Positions 17,269 through 26,442 of a stretch of DNA of 64,000 nucleotides are shown here, in pieces. The stretch comes from Hyphomonadaceae bacterium. Its GTDB lineage: Bacteria; Pseudomonadota; Alphaproteobacteria; Caulobacterales; Aquidulcibacteraceae. The notes under the pieces were generated by a model, which worked only from the letters and a program-made list of their open reading frames with translations, made no database searches and was not told where the DNA came from. A program made the position numbers and the translations under genes. The stretch is from positions 62,001 through 126,000 of the forward strand of contig JAIELK010000019.1 of the NCBI GenBank assembly GCA_019753175.1, written 5' to 3'. Numbering within the stretch: position 1 is the stretch's first letter; every line of letters starts with the position of its first letter.

Positions 17269-18400
17269 CTACTCGATATCCGCCACCTGGGTCTCACCCG
17301 CGCCGCTGACGCGAGCGGCAAGCGAAGCGGCCATGAACCGATCGAGGTCGCCATCGAGCACGCCCTGGGTGTCAGAGGTTTCGACGCCGGTGCGCAGGTC
17401 TTTGACCATCTGATACGGTTGCAGCACGTAGGAACGGATCTGCCGCCCCCAGCCGATTTCCGTCTTGGTGTCTTCAAGCGCCTGCGCCGCAGCCTCGCGC
17501 TTCTGCAGCTCAGCTTCGTAGAGGCGCGCGCGCAGCATGTCCCACGCCGCGGCGCGGTTCTTGTGCTGACTGCGCTCGGATTGGCAGGCAACGACGATGC
17601 CGGTCGGGATGTGCGTGAGTCGCACAGCCGAATCGGTCTTGTTGACGTGCTGACCGCCAGCGCCTGACGATCGGTAAGTGTCAGTGCGCACGTCTTTCTC
17701 GTTGATCTCAATGTCAATCGAGTCGTCAATCTTCGGATACACCCACACGCTGGCGAACGAGGTATGGCGGCGTGCGTTGGAATCGTAAGGGCTGATGCGC
17801 ACCAGACGATGAACGCCCGCTTCCGTCTTCAGCCAGCCATACGCGTTCTCGCCTTGCACCAGGATCGTCGCTGATTTGATGCCGGCCGTATCGCCGCCCT
17901 GCTCCTCCAGAAAATCAACCTTGAAGCCGCGCGCGTTGGCCCAGCGCGTGTACATCCGGAGCAGCATCTCCGCCCAGTCCTGGCTCTCCGTGCCGCCGGC
18001 GCCGGAGTTGAACTCAATGTAGGCGTCGTTGCCGTCCGCCTCTCCCGATAGCAACGCTTCGAGTTCCGCCTTTGCAGCGCGTTCTTGCACGCTTCTGAGG
18101 GTGGATTGCGCCTCGGCGATCAGGCTTTCGTCGCCCTCCGCTTCAGCCATTTCCGCCAGCTCGACGCTATCTCTGAGGTCGCGCTCGAGCATGGTGATGG
18201 CGCCCATCGATGCGTCAAGCTTGTTGCGCTCGCGCATGAGCTTTTGCGCTTTCTCAGGATCGTTCCAGAAGTCTGGACGCTCGGAGAGCGCCGTCAGTTC
18301 ATCGAGACGGACTTGAGCGCGGTCCCAGTCAAAGACGCCTCCGCAGCAAGGCGACCGCGGATTCGATCTGTTCAGCGAGAGCAGCAATTTCGGCGCGCAT
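17269..18400 (-). CDS. prfB: Peptide chain release factor 2, expressed by programmed +1 frameshift
   Basis: RF2 terminates translation at UGA and UAA. Translation starts at the ATG at 18400 ([20 protein letters not shown] ribosome site) and runs 23 codons to CTT followed by in-frame TGA at 18331-18329. Slipping +1 on CTT skips T18331 and continues as [12 protein letters not shown] in the main frame to 17269. The spliced coordinates are 18400-18332 joined to 18330-17269, giving 376 residues, the normal RF2 length. The product has the GGQ motif ([12 protein letters not shown]) and a stop-recognition loop [13 protein letters not shown], with SPY in place of SPF as I recall in other alphaproteobacteria. 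The main frame is open upstream of 18334, but that extension is meaningless. Confidence 0.95.
18328..18342 (-). promoter_or_regulatory. prfB programmed frameshift site
   Basis: Reading the minus strand, an internal Shine-Dalgarno GGAGG (18342-18338) is followed after exactly three bases (CGT) by CTT-TGA-C. This is the same architecture as the Escherichia coli RF2 site, where low RF2 makes ribosomes pause at UGA and slip +1, so RF2 controls its own synthesis. Confidence 0.93.
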
Positions 18401-18465
18401 GGGGTTTCCTTACCAATGGCGGAGTGCGACCAGGAATTAGAAAGGCGCGCTTGGGTTCTCAAGCC

Positions 18466-18494
18466 CCATTCGCCACCCACGACTCGCCATTCGC
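18466..18494. repeat. Short GC-rich dispersed repeat (copy 1)
   Basis: In the 94-base gap between the second PBP1A stop and prfB lies a unit that on the minus strand reads GGCGAATGGCGAGTCG then TGGGTGGCGAATGG. About two thirds or more of its positions match the segment starting at 34713 between pcm and surE. It may be a member of a dispersed REP-like family. Confidence 0.45.
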
Positions 18495-21065
18495 CTAGTA
18501 AAGCCCGCCAAGGTCTTCCGATTGTTGTTCTTCCTGTTGCGTTCGCGGGCGATCGCTCTCGCTGGGGCCAAAGACGCTTGACAACCCGGTCAGCACGCGC
18601 GGATCGATCGGGTCGGTGCCGCCAAACACGAACGGCGAGGACGCCACGTCGCGAGAAGGTTCGGTGTCCGGTCGAAACGCCTCCAGCACGGTTTGTGTCG
18701 TCGTTCCGCTCGGCAGCAGACCGGTCTGATAGTCGATCCGAACCAAGCGCACGCCGGCCGGAATGCGAAACGGCGTCGGCTGCGAGTTGCGCAGCGCCGC
18801 GCGCATGAAGTCGCGGAAGATCGGCGCGGCGATCCGGCCGCCGGTTTCTGCTTCACCCATGTCGCGCGGCGTGTCGAAGCCGGCCCAGACGCCGACAACG
18901 AGATCCGGCGAATAGCCGATGAACCATGCATCCTTGTAGTCGTTGGTGGTGCCAGTCTTGCCGCCCAGCGGAAATCCGAGTTCGGCGATGCTCGTGCCGG
19001 TGCCGCGCTGGACGACGCCTTCGGTCATCGAGACGATCTGATACGCCGTAATCGGATCGAGCACCTGCTGACGGGTGTCGGGCAGGCTCGGCGGCGCCTG
19101 GCGGCGCCATTCGGCCTGGCACTCCGCGCATTCGCGCTGATCGCGCCGGAACACCGAACGCCCGGTGCGATCTTGAATACGATCGATGATGATCGGCTGC
19201 ACCCACCGTCCGCCATTGACGAACATGCCGTAAGCCGTGGTCAGGCGCATCAAGCTGGTTTCGCCCGCGCCCAACGCCAACGCGAACACAGCTTGCGTGT
19301 TGTCGCCATAGACGCCGAGCCGGCGACCGTAATCCAGCACGCGGTCAGCGCCCATCTCATAGGCAACACGCGCGGTCATAGCGTTCCGCGACATCTCCAA
19401 CCCGCGGCGGAGCGTCGTCGGCCCATAATACTCGCGCGTGTAGTTTTCCGGCGACCAATTTGTGCCGTCGCCCGCCTCGATCGCCAGCGGCCCGTCGTCG
19501 ATGAGAGTCGCCGGTGTCAGCCCATAATCGAGCGCCGCCGCGTAAACGATCGGCTTGAACGCCGAGCCCGGCTGACGCATCGCCTGCGTCGCTCGGTTGA
19601 GGCCGCTGGCTTCGTTGAACGAATAGCCGCCGACCATCGCCAGAACACGGCCCGTGTGCGGATCCATCGCCACCAGCGCGCCTTGGATCTCCGGCACCTG
19701 CTTCAGCGCGTAACCGCCATTCGAACTGCGCTGCGCATAAACTATGGCGCCCGCCCTCAACGCACGTCCGCGCTCGCGACGCGCGCCCTGCGCCGCCCAT
19801 TGCGCGTCGTTGTTGGAAAGACGTCCGGTCTGACCGTTTTCATCGGTGAGCGTTACCGCGCCGTCCGCGACGCGTGTGACCATGGCTCGCACCCAACTCG
19901 ACAGTTGCGGCGGACGCGCGGCTTCGCGCAGCTGCGCCTGCACATCGCCAGCCGCGTCGCCTGCTGCAATCGGCCCACGCCAATCATGGCGACGATCGTA
20001 CTCCTCCAGGCCAGCGCGCAGAGCGCGCGCCGCGGCAAGCTGAAGGCGCGTGTCAATAGTGGAGCGAATTGAAAGTCCGCCGCGCAGCAGCGCATCGGCG
20101 CCGTATTGCTCCTGCACCTGGCGGCGCACTTCTTCGACGAAGTGAGACGCAGCAACGTACTCGTCGCCCGCAAGACGATCTTGCGTCACCAGCTCGGCCG
20201 CGCGCGCCTCAGTTGCCTGCTGTTCAGTAATGTACTCGCGTTCGAGCATGCGCCCGATCGCGTAATTGCGCCGATCGAGGGCGCGTTCGAGGTGGCGCGG
20301 CACTTGATAGTTCGCCGGCCCCTTCGGCAGAATGGCCAGATAAGCGGCCTCAGCGACAGTGAGCTCCGCCAAAGGTTTGTCGAAATAATTGAGCGAAGCC
20401 GCAGCGACGCCATAGGCTCGGTTGCCGAGATAGATCTGGTTCAGGTAAAGTTCGAGGATGCGATCCTTGTCGAGCACGCGCTCGATGCGCTGCGCCATCA
20501 AACCCTCGCGGAACTTGGTGTAGAGCGCGCAGAACAGGCCGCCGATGCCGCCTTCGCACTCCGCCGCTCGGCCAGTGAGCATGTTGCCGGCCACCTGCTG
20601 CGTGATGGTCGACGCGCCTTCGAGGCGGCGCCCGCTCAGTACGTTGCCGACGTTCGACAACATCGCCCGTGCCAAGCCGGCGTAATCGATGCCCGAGTGT
20701 TCGAAGAAGCGGGCGTCTTCCACCGCAACGAATGCATTCTTCACGTGGTCGGGCATCTGCTCGATCGGCACGAACACCCGCTGTTCTTCAGCGAATTCCG
20801 CGACCAGCGCGCCGTCGCCCGCGTGTACGCGGCTGGTGACTGGCGGCTGATAATCCTGAAGCTCTTCCAGGCTCGGCAGCCCTTGCAACGCAGCGATCAG
20901 AAAGCCGCCCACGGCCAGAACGCCGACACCGGCCAGCACCACCAGGCCCGTGAGAACGCGCCGCCAGATCGGGCCCTTCGAGGAGGGCCCTCCGCCGCTG
21001 CTGCGATCTTCGTAATCGCCGTCCCAACCGCGCCCGTATGAGCCGAAAGAGTCGTCGTCTCGCAT
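18495..21065 (-). CDS. mrcA: Penicillin-binding protein 1A with OB-type insert
   Basis: This is the larger of two class A PBPs here (856 residues). A short cytoplasmic Gly/Ser-rich tail precedes the membrane helix (about 37-60). The GT51 domain has VEDARFFEH (catalytic Glu about 116) and [12 protein letters not shown]. Between the two catalytic domains an extra beta-rich segment (around [18 protein letters not shown]) corresponds to the PCB_OB insert of true PBP1A. The transpeptidase motifs are SAFKP (about 502), SRN and KTGTTNDY (about 703). It converges on no gene; prfB lies downstream on the same strand, and the amidase gene lies upstream on the same strand with a 122-base gap. Confidence 0.94.
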   Translation of the reverse strand: MRDDDSFGSYGRGWDGDYEDRSSGGGPSSKGPIWRRVLTGLVVLAGVGVLAVGGFLIAALQGLPSLEELQDYQPPVTSRVHAGDGALVAEFAEEQRVFVPIEQMPDHVKNAFVAVEDARFFEHSGIDYAGLARAMLSNVGNVLSGRRLEGASTITQQVAGNMLTGRAAECEGGIGGLFCALYTKFREGLMAQRIERVLDKDRILELYLNQIYLGNRAYGVAAASLNYFDKPLAELTVAEAAYLAILPKGPANYQVPRHLERALDRRNYAIGRMLEREYITEQQATEARAAELVTQDRLAGDEYVAASHFVEEVRRQVQEQYGADALLRGGLSIRSTIDTRLQLAAARALRAGLEEYDRRHDWRGPIAAGDAAGDVQAQLREAARPPQLSSWVRAMVTRVADGAVTLTDENGQTGRLSNNDAQWAAQGARRERGRALRAGAIVYAQRSSNGGYALKQVPEIQGALVAMDPHTGRVLAMVGGYSFNEASGLNRATQAMRQPGSAFKPIVYAAALDYGLTPATLIDDGPLAIEAGDGTNWSPENYTREYYGPTTLRRGLEMSRNAMTARVAYEMGADRVLDYGRRLGVYGDNTQAVFALALGAGETSLMRLTTAYGMFVNGGRWVQPIIIDRIQDRTGRSVFRRDQRECAECQAEWRRQAPPSLPDTRQQVLDPITAYQIVSMTEGVVQRGTGTSIAELGFPLGGKTGTTNDYKDAWFIGYSPDLVVGVWAGFDTPRDMGEAETGGRIAAPIFRDFMRAALRNSQPTPFRIPAGVRLVRIDYQTGLLPSGTTTQTVLEAFRPDTEPSRDVASSPFVFGGTDPIDPRVLTGLSSVFGPSESDRPRTQQEEQQSEDLGGLY

Positions 21066-21187
21066 TCCGCCCCGCTTTTCCGCGCGTGCTCTTGGAAGCC
21101 ACGGCCCTCGCCCCGCAATGGGGCGCGATTAAGGCCGAGGCCGCCGCCACTCTAGAACCTCTTCATGGGCCAGAAACAGCGCGGTTT

Positions 21188-22330
21188 TTAGGCGCGCGCC
21201 GCGTAGAGCTGCGGACCAGCGAAGTAGGCTTCCACAGCTTGCGCCATCGCTTCGGCCAGGTTTTCCCGCGCGCGCGGGTCGGATAGGCGACGCTCGTCGG
21301 TCGGATTACTCAGGAACCCGGTCTCAACCAGCACCGCTGGAACGTCCGGGGCCAGCAGCACGTAGAAGCCGGCGCTGCGATGGGTGTTGCGCAGCAACGG
21401 CGCAACCTGGGCCACGCGCGGGATCAGGGTCTGCGCGAACTGGGCCGAGCGATTGGTCGTTTCGCGCTGGTAAAGATCGACCAGAATGTCGTGCGCCAGT
21501 CCCGAACGCGGGGCGTCGCCGAGGTCGATATCCCAGTTCTGCGCTGTCATCATGGTCTGCGCGCGGTCCGCGCCACGCTCCGAGATCGTATAAACGGATG
21601 CGCCGTGCGCCTCCCGATTGGCGTGGGAGTCCGCATGAAGCGAAATGAACAGGTCCGCATTTTGGGCGCGGGCAAATCGGACGCGCTCTTCGAGCGGAAC
21701 AAACTGATCGGCGTCGCGGGTAAGCGCCACGCGGTAGCGGCCGCGCGCTTCCAGCGCCGTGCGCAGCTGTAGGGCCGCGTCCAAGACCACGTCCTTCTCG
21801 CGTACGCCAGTCGCGCCGATGGCGCCCGGATCCCGGCCGCCATGACCGGCGTCGACAACAATGGTGCGGCGCGGCGCATCGCGCCCGAGATATTCCCGCT
21901 GCGGCGAGACAACGGCCGGGGATGCCGGGGCCAAATCGAAGCTAAGCTCCGTGCGTCCAGCGAGTTCCTGCCGCACCACTTCGCCGGGTGCGCTCAAATC
22001 CAGCACGATACGGCCAGCGCCATCGGGTCGCTGCGCGTAGCGATAGCGCCGCACAAACCCCGCCCCAGGACCCTGGCCACTCGAACCGCCGGCAAGATCA
22101 AGTCGCGTGTTAGCCAAATCGACAACGAAACGATCTGGGGTTTCGAGGAAGAAGGCATTCACCGCCGCGCGACGGTCCATCGCAAGCAAGAGGCGCGCGC
22201 CGTCGCCTTCCGGCTGCAGCAGCACGCCGCGCAAGGCGGCGGGAACGCTGGCATGCGCGAAACCGCTCAACGCAACGCCGCCAAGCGTCGTCGCGCCGAA
22301 CAGCACGAGGGAACGGCGGTTTACCTTCAT
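21188..22330 (-). CDS. N-acetylmuramoyl-L-alanine amidase (AmiC-type, AMIN + Amidase_3)
   Basis: This is an exported zinc amidase of 380 residues that removes stem peptides from glycan strands during cell separation. The N-terminus is a signal with two Arg (KVNRRSLVLFG, then a hydrophobic stretch ending HAS), possibly a Tat signal. An AMIN-type domain follows (about 35-150), then Amidase_3 with VDAGHGGRDPG (Zn His), VREKDVVLDAA (Zn Glu), LFISLHADS (Zn His) and the catalytic Glu in LVETGFLSN. I chose the ATG at 22330 because GAGGCG precedes it; an ATG 21 bases upstream is weaker. The degenerate NlpD-like protein at 33091-34017 is a possible activator. Confidence 0.93.
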   Translation of the reverse strand: MKVNRRSLVLFGATTLGGVALSGFAHASVPAALRGVLLQPEGDGARLLLAMDRRAAVNAFFLETPDRFVVDLANTRLDLAGGSSGQGPGAGFVRRYRYAQRPDGAGRIVLDLSAPGEVVRQELAGRTELSFDLAPASPAVVSPQREYLGRDAPRRTIVVDAGHGGRDPGAIGATGVREKDVVLDAALQLRTALEARGRYRVALTRDADQFVPLEERVRFARAQNADLFISLHADSHANREAHGASVYTISERGADRAQTMMTAQNWDIDLGDAPRSGLAHDILVDLYQRETTNRSAQFAQTLIPRVAQVAPLLRNTHRSAGFYVLLAPDVPAVLVETGFLSNPTDERRLSDPRARENLAEAMAQAVEAYFAGPQLYAARA

Positions 22331-22453
22331 CGCCTCAAGCTTTACCAGCATCGGCTTGCTATCGAGTTGAAAAGGAAGGTGAAAGGTGCGTTAACGCTAC
22401 GGCGCCGCAGTGCTATGATGGCGCTCAGCGACAAACCAGCCGGTGGGAGAGCC

Positions 22454-23728
22454 ATGTATCGTCTGCTGCTTCTGCTCTGTTTTGCCCTGTGTCCCACCGC
22501 AGGGCTCGCCCAGGGCTTCGCGGGCTCCGCGGCGACCGCTTCTCAGGAGTTGCGGGCCATGTGCACCGCCGATGACGGTGCGCTCTGGGGCGTCCGCCTA
22601 TGCGGGCCGTTGATTGTCGTAGACCCCGCGACGCGCGCGGTCTGGGCCACCCAAGCGGACGCGGAAGGCGTGCTGCAACCCGGCAGCGACGACGGCGGCT
22701 GGACTGGCACTCTGCCGGCGGGTGTGACCGTCGCCAATACCGCCGTCGATTGGGGGGGCGTGAGATGGATCATGGTGCTCGCCCCACTCCCCGAACAGGC
22801 CGAAGAGCGGCGCGTACTGGTTGCGCATGAAGCCTGGCACCGTATCCAATCCGACATCGGCCTGCCCGCGCAGCCGGCCGACGCCGCCCATCTCGACACC
22901 GAAGAGGGCCGAAGGCTGCTACGGCTCGAAATGAGAGCGCTGTCGACCGCCCTGCTTTCGAACGGGCGCGCCCGCCGGGGCGCCGTTCGAGATGCGCTCC
23001 AGTTTAGGGCCTTCCGGATTTCGCGCTTCCCCGGCGCGGCGGCAGCGGAGGCATCGCTGGACCGGAACGAGGGGTTGGCTGCCTACACAGGCGTCAAGCT
23101 CGGCGCTGCCGCAACTCCTGACCTCTCAGCCGCACGCATCCTCGGCGATTTCGATCGCAATGACTCGTTCCCGCGCACGTACGCCTACGCCACCGGGCCC
23201 GCTTACGGCTTGCTCTTGGACGCCGCCAACCCGAATTGGCGCAGAACTCTGGGTGGTTATGCTCCGGCCGACCTGCTTGCCCAGTTCGCGCGGCCCGAAC
23301 GGGCCACCGCGGCGAGCATTCGCGTGATCTCCGAACGCTATTCCGGCGGCGCGATCGCCGCCGAGGAGCGCGCCCGCGCAGAGCGCCAGGAGGCGCGGAT
23401 CGACGCGCTTCGCCAGCGGTTCTCCGGCGCCCGGATCGAGATTCCTTTGCGACAGGCGCAAATGGAGTTCGATCCAAACCAGATTGTCCCCATCGAGGGG
23501 CTCGGCAATTACTACCAACGCGTAACGCTCCGTGACGCATGGGGCGAGCTTGCCGCCATCGATGGCGCAGTCATCTCGTCTGACTTTTCGCGCTTGATTG
23601 CCGCTGCGCCGGCACCGAGCGGGCTCTCCGGCCCCGGCTGGACTCTGACTTTGTTATCGGGATACCGTATTGATGGGCCTGACAGCGCGGGGGTCAGCCG
23701 GGTCTCTCCTGCCACTGGAACCAATTGA
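22454..23728 (+). CDS. Secreted protein of unknown function with HEAWH motif
   Basis: I do not recognise this 424-residue protein. A clear Sec signal peptide (MYRLLLLLCFALCPTAGLAQ) shows it is exported. A motif VAHEAWHRIQSD contains HEAWH (residues 125-129), which fits the HExxH zinc-peptidase pattern, followed by a Glu-rich stretch (DTEEGRRLLRLEMRAL) that could supply a third ligand. Two Cys near the N-terminus (CTADDGALWGVRLCG) could form a disulphide. The C-terminal third is Arg/Ala-rich, then beta-rich. The start has a GGGAG ribosome site. It is divergent from the amidase gene and sits 354 bases upstream of rne. A peptidase role is inference from the motif alone. Confidence 0.7.
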   Translation: MYRLLLLLCFALCPTAGLAQGFAGSAATASQELRAMCTADDGALWGVRLCGPLIVVDPATRAVWATQADAEGVLQPGSDDGGWTGTLPAGVTVANTAVDWGGVRWIMVLAPLPEQAEERRVLVAHEAWHRIQSDIGLPAQPADAAHLDTEEGRRLLRLEMRALSTALLSNGRARRGAVRDALQFRAFRISRFPGAAAAEASLDRNEGLAAYTGVKLGAAATPDLSAARILGDFDRNDSFPRTYAYATGPAYGLLLDAANPNWRRTLGGYAPADLLAQFARPERATAASIRVISERYSGGAIAAEERARAERQEARIDALRQRFSGARIEIPLRQAQMEFDPNQIVPIEGLGNYYQRVTLRDAWGELAAIDGAVISSDFSRLIAAAPAPSGLSGPGWTLTLLSGYRIDGPDSAGVSRVSPATGTN

Positions 23729-24082
23729 CTCGCCGCGCCCCTAAGCGGCTTCCTTTTCTCAACGAATTCATGCAAAGGTCCCCCATCGCCCGTACGGTCG
23801 TCAGGGAAACCGTCCCTGCCCGTCCGGCGCGCTCCTGCGACGACAGGCGTCAAGCCCCGCGGGCGGCGGTTCCCACGGAGAGCCGCGCCCGGTTTTGAGG
23901 CGATGACGACCTTAGCCTTTAGCGGGGGCGCTCAGCCGCCTTTGGGGCGGCATGGGAGTCCGCCATGATCCTGATCAGGGATCATCATTCTGTTCACCCC
24001 TTTCGTCGCCCCGCCGACCGGGAAGCGGCTGCATCCGCACGCCCAGGCGCACGTGCGCGCGACGCCTACGGAGCCTTCTTAA
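23729..24082 (+). promoter_or_regulatory. Long leader region of rne with hairpins
   Basis: No gene is seen in these 354 bases before RNase E. They contain a GCCGCC / GGCGGC hairpin (23935-23951, loop TTTGG) and a second hairpin ATGATCC / GGATCAT (23965-23985) whose loop includes TGATCA. In Escherichia coli the rne 5' leader is structured and lets RNase E degrade its own mRNA; a similar role here is plausible but unproven. Promoter hexamers were not identifiable. Confidence 0.4.
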
Positions 24083-26362
24083 ATGGCCAAGAAAATGCTG
24101 ATCGACGCCGCCCACCCGGAAGAGACCCGGGTGGCGGTGCTCGACGGAAACCGCGTTGAAGATTTCGATTTCGAGGTTCAGTCCAGAAAGCAGCTCAGAG
24201 GCAATATCTACCTGGCCAAGGTGACGCGCGTGGAGCCGTCGCTGCAAGCGGCCTTCGTTGAGTATGGCGGCAACCGCCACGGCTTCCTCGCCTTCTCGGA
24301 AATCCACCCCGACTATTACGCCATCCCGACGGCCGATCAGGAGAAGATCAAGGCCGAGCTGGCGGAAGCGGAAGCCAGCGCTGCGCTTGACGACGAGGAG
24401 GAAGACGAAGGCGCGGCCGAAGAGCGCCGCCGCCGTGTTCTGACGCGCCGGTATAAAATCCAAGAAGTCATCCGCCGCCGCCAAATCATGCTGATCCAGG
24501 TGGTGAAGGAAGAACGCGGCAATAAAGGCGCCGCGCTCACCACCTATCTCTCCCTTGCGGGCCGCTACTGCGTGCTGATGCCAAACACCGGCCGAGGCGG
24601 CGGCATCTCGCGCAAGATCACCCAAGCCACCGACCGCAAGCGGCTGAAGAAGGTCGCGTCTGAACTCGAAGTCCCGCAAGGCATGGGGCTGATCGTGCGC
24701 ACCGCCGGCGCCAAGCGGACGAAGACAGAGATCAAGCGCGACTACGAGTACTTGATGCGCGCCTGGGAGACCATCCGCGACGATACGCTGAAATCTATCG
24801 CGCCAGCGCTGATCTACGAGGAGAGCTCGCTGGTGAAGCGCGCCATCCGCGATCTTTACGACAAAGACGTCGACGAAGTGATCGTCGATGGCGAAGACGC
24901 CTACAAGGAGGCGAAGGACTTCGTCCGCATGCTCATGCCTTCGCACGCCAAGCGCGTGCACTTGTGGAAGGACCCCACTCCGATCTTCGCCAAGCACGGC
25001 GTCGAGAAGCAGTTGGAGTCGATCTATTCGCCGATCGTGCACCTGAAGAGCGGCGGCTACATCGTCATCAACCAGGCTGAAGCGCTGGTGGCGATCGACG
25101 TCAATTCGGGCCGCGCCACCCGCGAGCGCAATATCGAGCAGACGGCGCTCAAGACCAATCTTGAAGCCGCCGACGAAGCGGCGCGGCAGATGCGACTGCG
25201 CGATCTGGCCGGTCTGATCGTCATCGACTTCATCGACATGGAGGAGAACAAGAACGATCGCTCCGTCGAAAAGCGGATGAAGGAAAATCTCCGCTTTGAC
25301 CGCGCGCGCGTGCAAATGGGAAAGATTTCCGGCTTTGGCTTGCTGGAATTGTCGCGACAGCGCCGCCGCACCGGCGTGCTCGAGGGAACGAGCCACGTCT
25401 GTCCACACTGCCAAGGCGCGGGTCGCGTGCGCTCGATCGAGTCCGCCGCCCTGGCGTTGTTGCGCGCCTTGGATGAGGCGTGCGCCAAACAAAAGCATCG
25501 AAGCGTCGAGGCGCGCACCGCACCCGATGTCGCGCTCTATCTGCTGAATGAGAAGCGCGACGCGCTGGCGGCGATCGAAGATGCGCGCCACGTGCGGCTG
25601 CGCGTACTGGCCGCGCCGGGCATGAACGCCGGCGACTTCGAGATCAATATCGGCCCCGATCTGAGTGAAGAAGAGGCTCTTGAGGTCGAAGAAGCGGCCG
25701 CAGCCCGCGGCTCGCGCCGGCCGCCAGTCCAGGAAGAAATCGAGACCGACGTCGAGGAAGAGGCTGAAGTCGAGGCGGACGAAGAGGACGCCGCCATCGC
25801 TAGCACGGTCGACGCTGATGGCGACCGGCGCGGACGCAGGCGCAGAGGCCGGCGCGGCGGCCGCCGCCGGCGGGAAGACGAAGACGTCTCCGAAGTCGTG
25901 GCCGATGGCGGCGAAGAGGAAACGCCGGCGCCCAAAATGCAGTCTGAGCGCGCCGACCGCGGCGGCAGAGCCGGTAAGCGCCGGCGCCGCGGCCGTGGCC
26001 GTGGCCGGCGCGTGTATGAAGTCGACGGCGGCGAATGGCTGGACTTCGTCGGATCCGATCTGAAGCACCTGTCGCCACGGCCTGAACGGCCATTGCGCGA
26101 GAATGCGCCTCAGCCGGCGCCGGAAGAAGCGGAAGCGCCAGAGGAAGCGCCCGCGCCCACGCGGGTAGAGGTGGCGCCCGTGAGAACGGCGGAACCGGTG
26201 ATGCCGGCGTTGGCGGCAGTCGCATCAAACGACGATGCGCCCCTGCCGGTCTCGGCCTTGGCGTCCGCAGCGACCGAATCCGCAACGCTCTACGAACCCG
26301 ACCAAGAACGACGTGAGAAGTTCTTCATGCGCCTCTCGCGCTGGGCGAAGAAGGGCGAGTAA
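24083..26362 (+). CDS. rne: Ribonuclease E
   Basis: This endoribonuclease of 759 residues organises the RNA degradosome. The catalytic half (about 1-480) contains the S1 domain (GNIYLAKVTRVEPSLQAAFVEYGGNRHGFL) with an acidic insert (LDDEEEDEGAAEE), the 5' sensor, the DNase I-like active site (AIDVNSGR and IDFIDMEE supply the catalytic Asp residues) and the zinc-link CPHCQGAGRVRS. The C-terminal part is a low-complexity acidic/basic scaffold: a Glu-rich stretch, Arg-rich clusters (RRGRRRRGRRGGRRRR), then a Pro/Ala/Glu-rich segment, ending in a short helix FFMRLSRWAKKGE. The Arg-rich clusters probably bind RNA. The acidic S1 insert is typical of alphaproteobacterial RNase E. Confidence 0.96.
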   Translation: MAKKMLIDAAHPEETRVAVLDGNRVEDFDFEVQSRKQLRGNIYLAKVTRVEPSLQAAFVEYGGNRHGFLAFSEIHPDYYAIPTADQEKIKAELAEAEASAALDDEEEDEGAAEERRRRVLTRRYKIQEVIRRRQIMLIQVVKEERGNKGAALTTYLSLAGRYCVLMPNTGRGGGISRKITQATDRKRLKKVASELEVPQGMGLIVRTAGAKRTKTEIKRDYEYLMRAWETIRDDTLKSIAPALIYEESSLVKRAIRDLYDKDVDEVIVDGEDAYKEAKDFVRMLMPSHAKRVHLWKDPTPIFAKHGVEKQLESIYSPIVHLKSGGYIVINQAEALVAIDVNSGRATRERNIEQTALKTNLEAADEAARQMRLRDLAGLIVIDFIDMEENKNDRSVEKRMKENLRFDRARVQMGKISGFGLLELSRQRRRTGVLEGTSHVCPHCQGAGRVRSIESAALALLRALDEACAKQKHRSVEARTAPDVALYLLNEKRDALAAIEDARHVRLRVLAAPGMNAGDFEINIGPDLSEEEALEVEEAAAARGSRRPPVQEEIETDVEEEAEVEADEEDAAIASTVDADGDRRGRRRRGRRGGRRRREDEDVSEVVADGGEEETPAPKMQSERADRGGRAGKRRRRGRGRGRRVYEVDGGEWLDFVGSDLKHLSPRPERPLRENAPQPAPEEAEAPEEAPAPTRVEVAPVRTAEPVMPALAAVASNDDAPLPVSALASAATESATLYEPDQERREKFFMRLSRWAKKGE

Positions 26363-26442
26363 GTTCGACGCGTCGTATAGCCTTGTTGCCGCCCAAAAGC
26401 GGCGCTTCAACAAAGGCTGCTCGAACGCACGAAGGAGCGGTC

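Noticed and set aside
18334-18480. N-terminal extension of RF2 in the main frame
   Set aside because: The extension has no RF2 similarity; the true N-terminus comes from the other frame through the CTT-TGA-C shift.
23975-26068. Long open frame (697 codons) on the minus strand opposite rne
   Set aside because: It is antisense to an unmistakable RNase E and has a His/Arg/Ala composition typical of shadow frames in GC-rich DNA.
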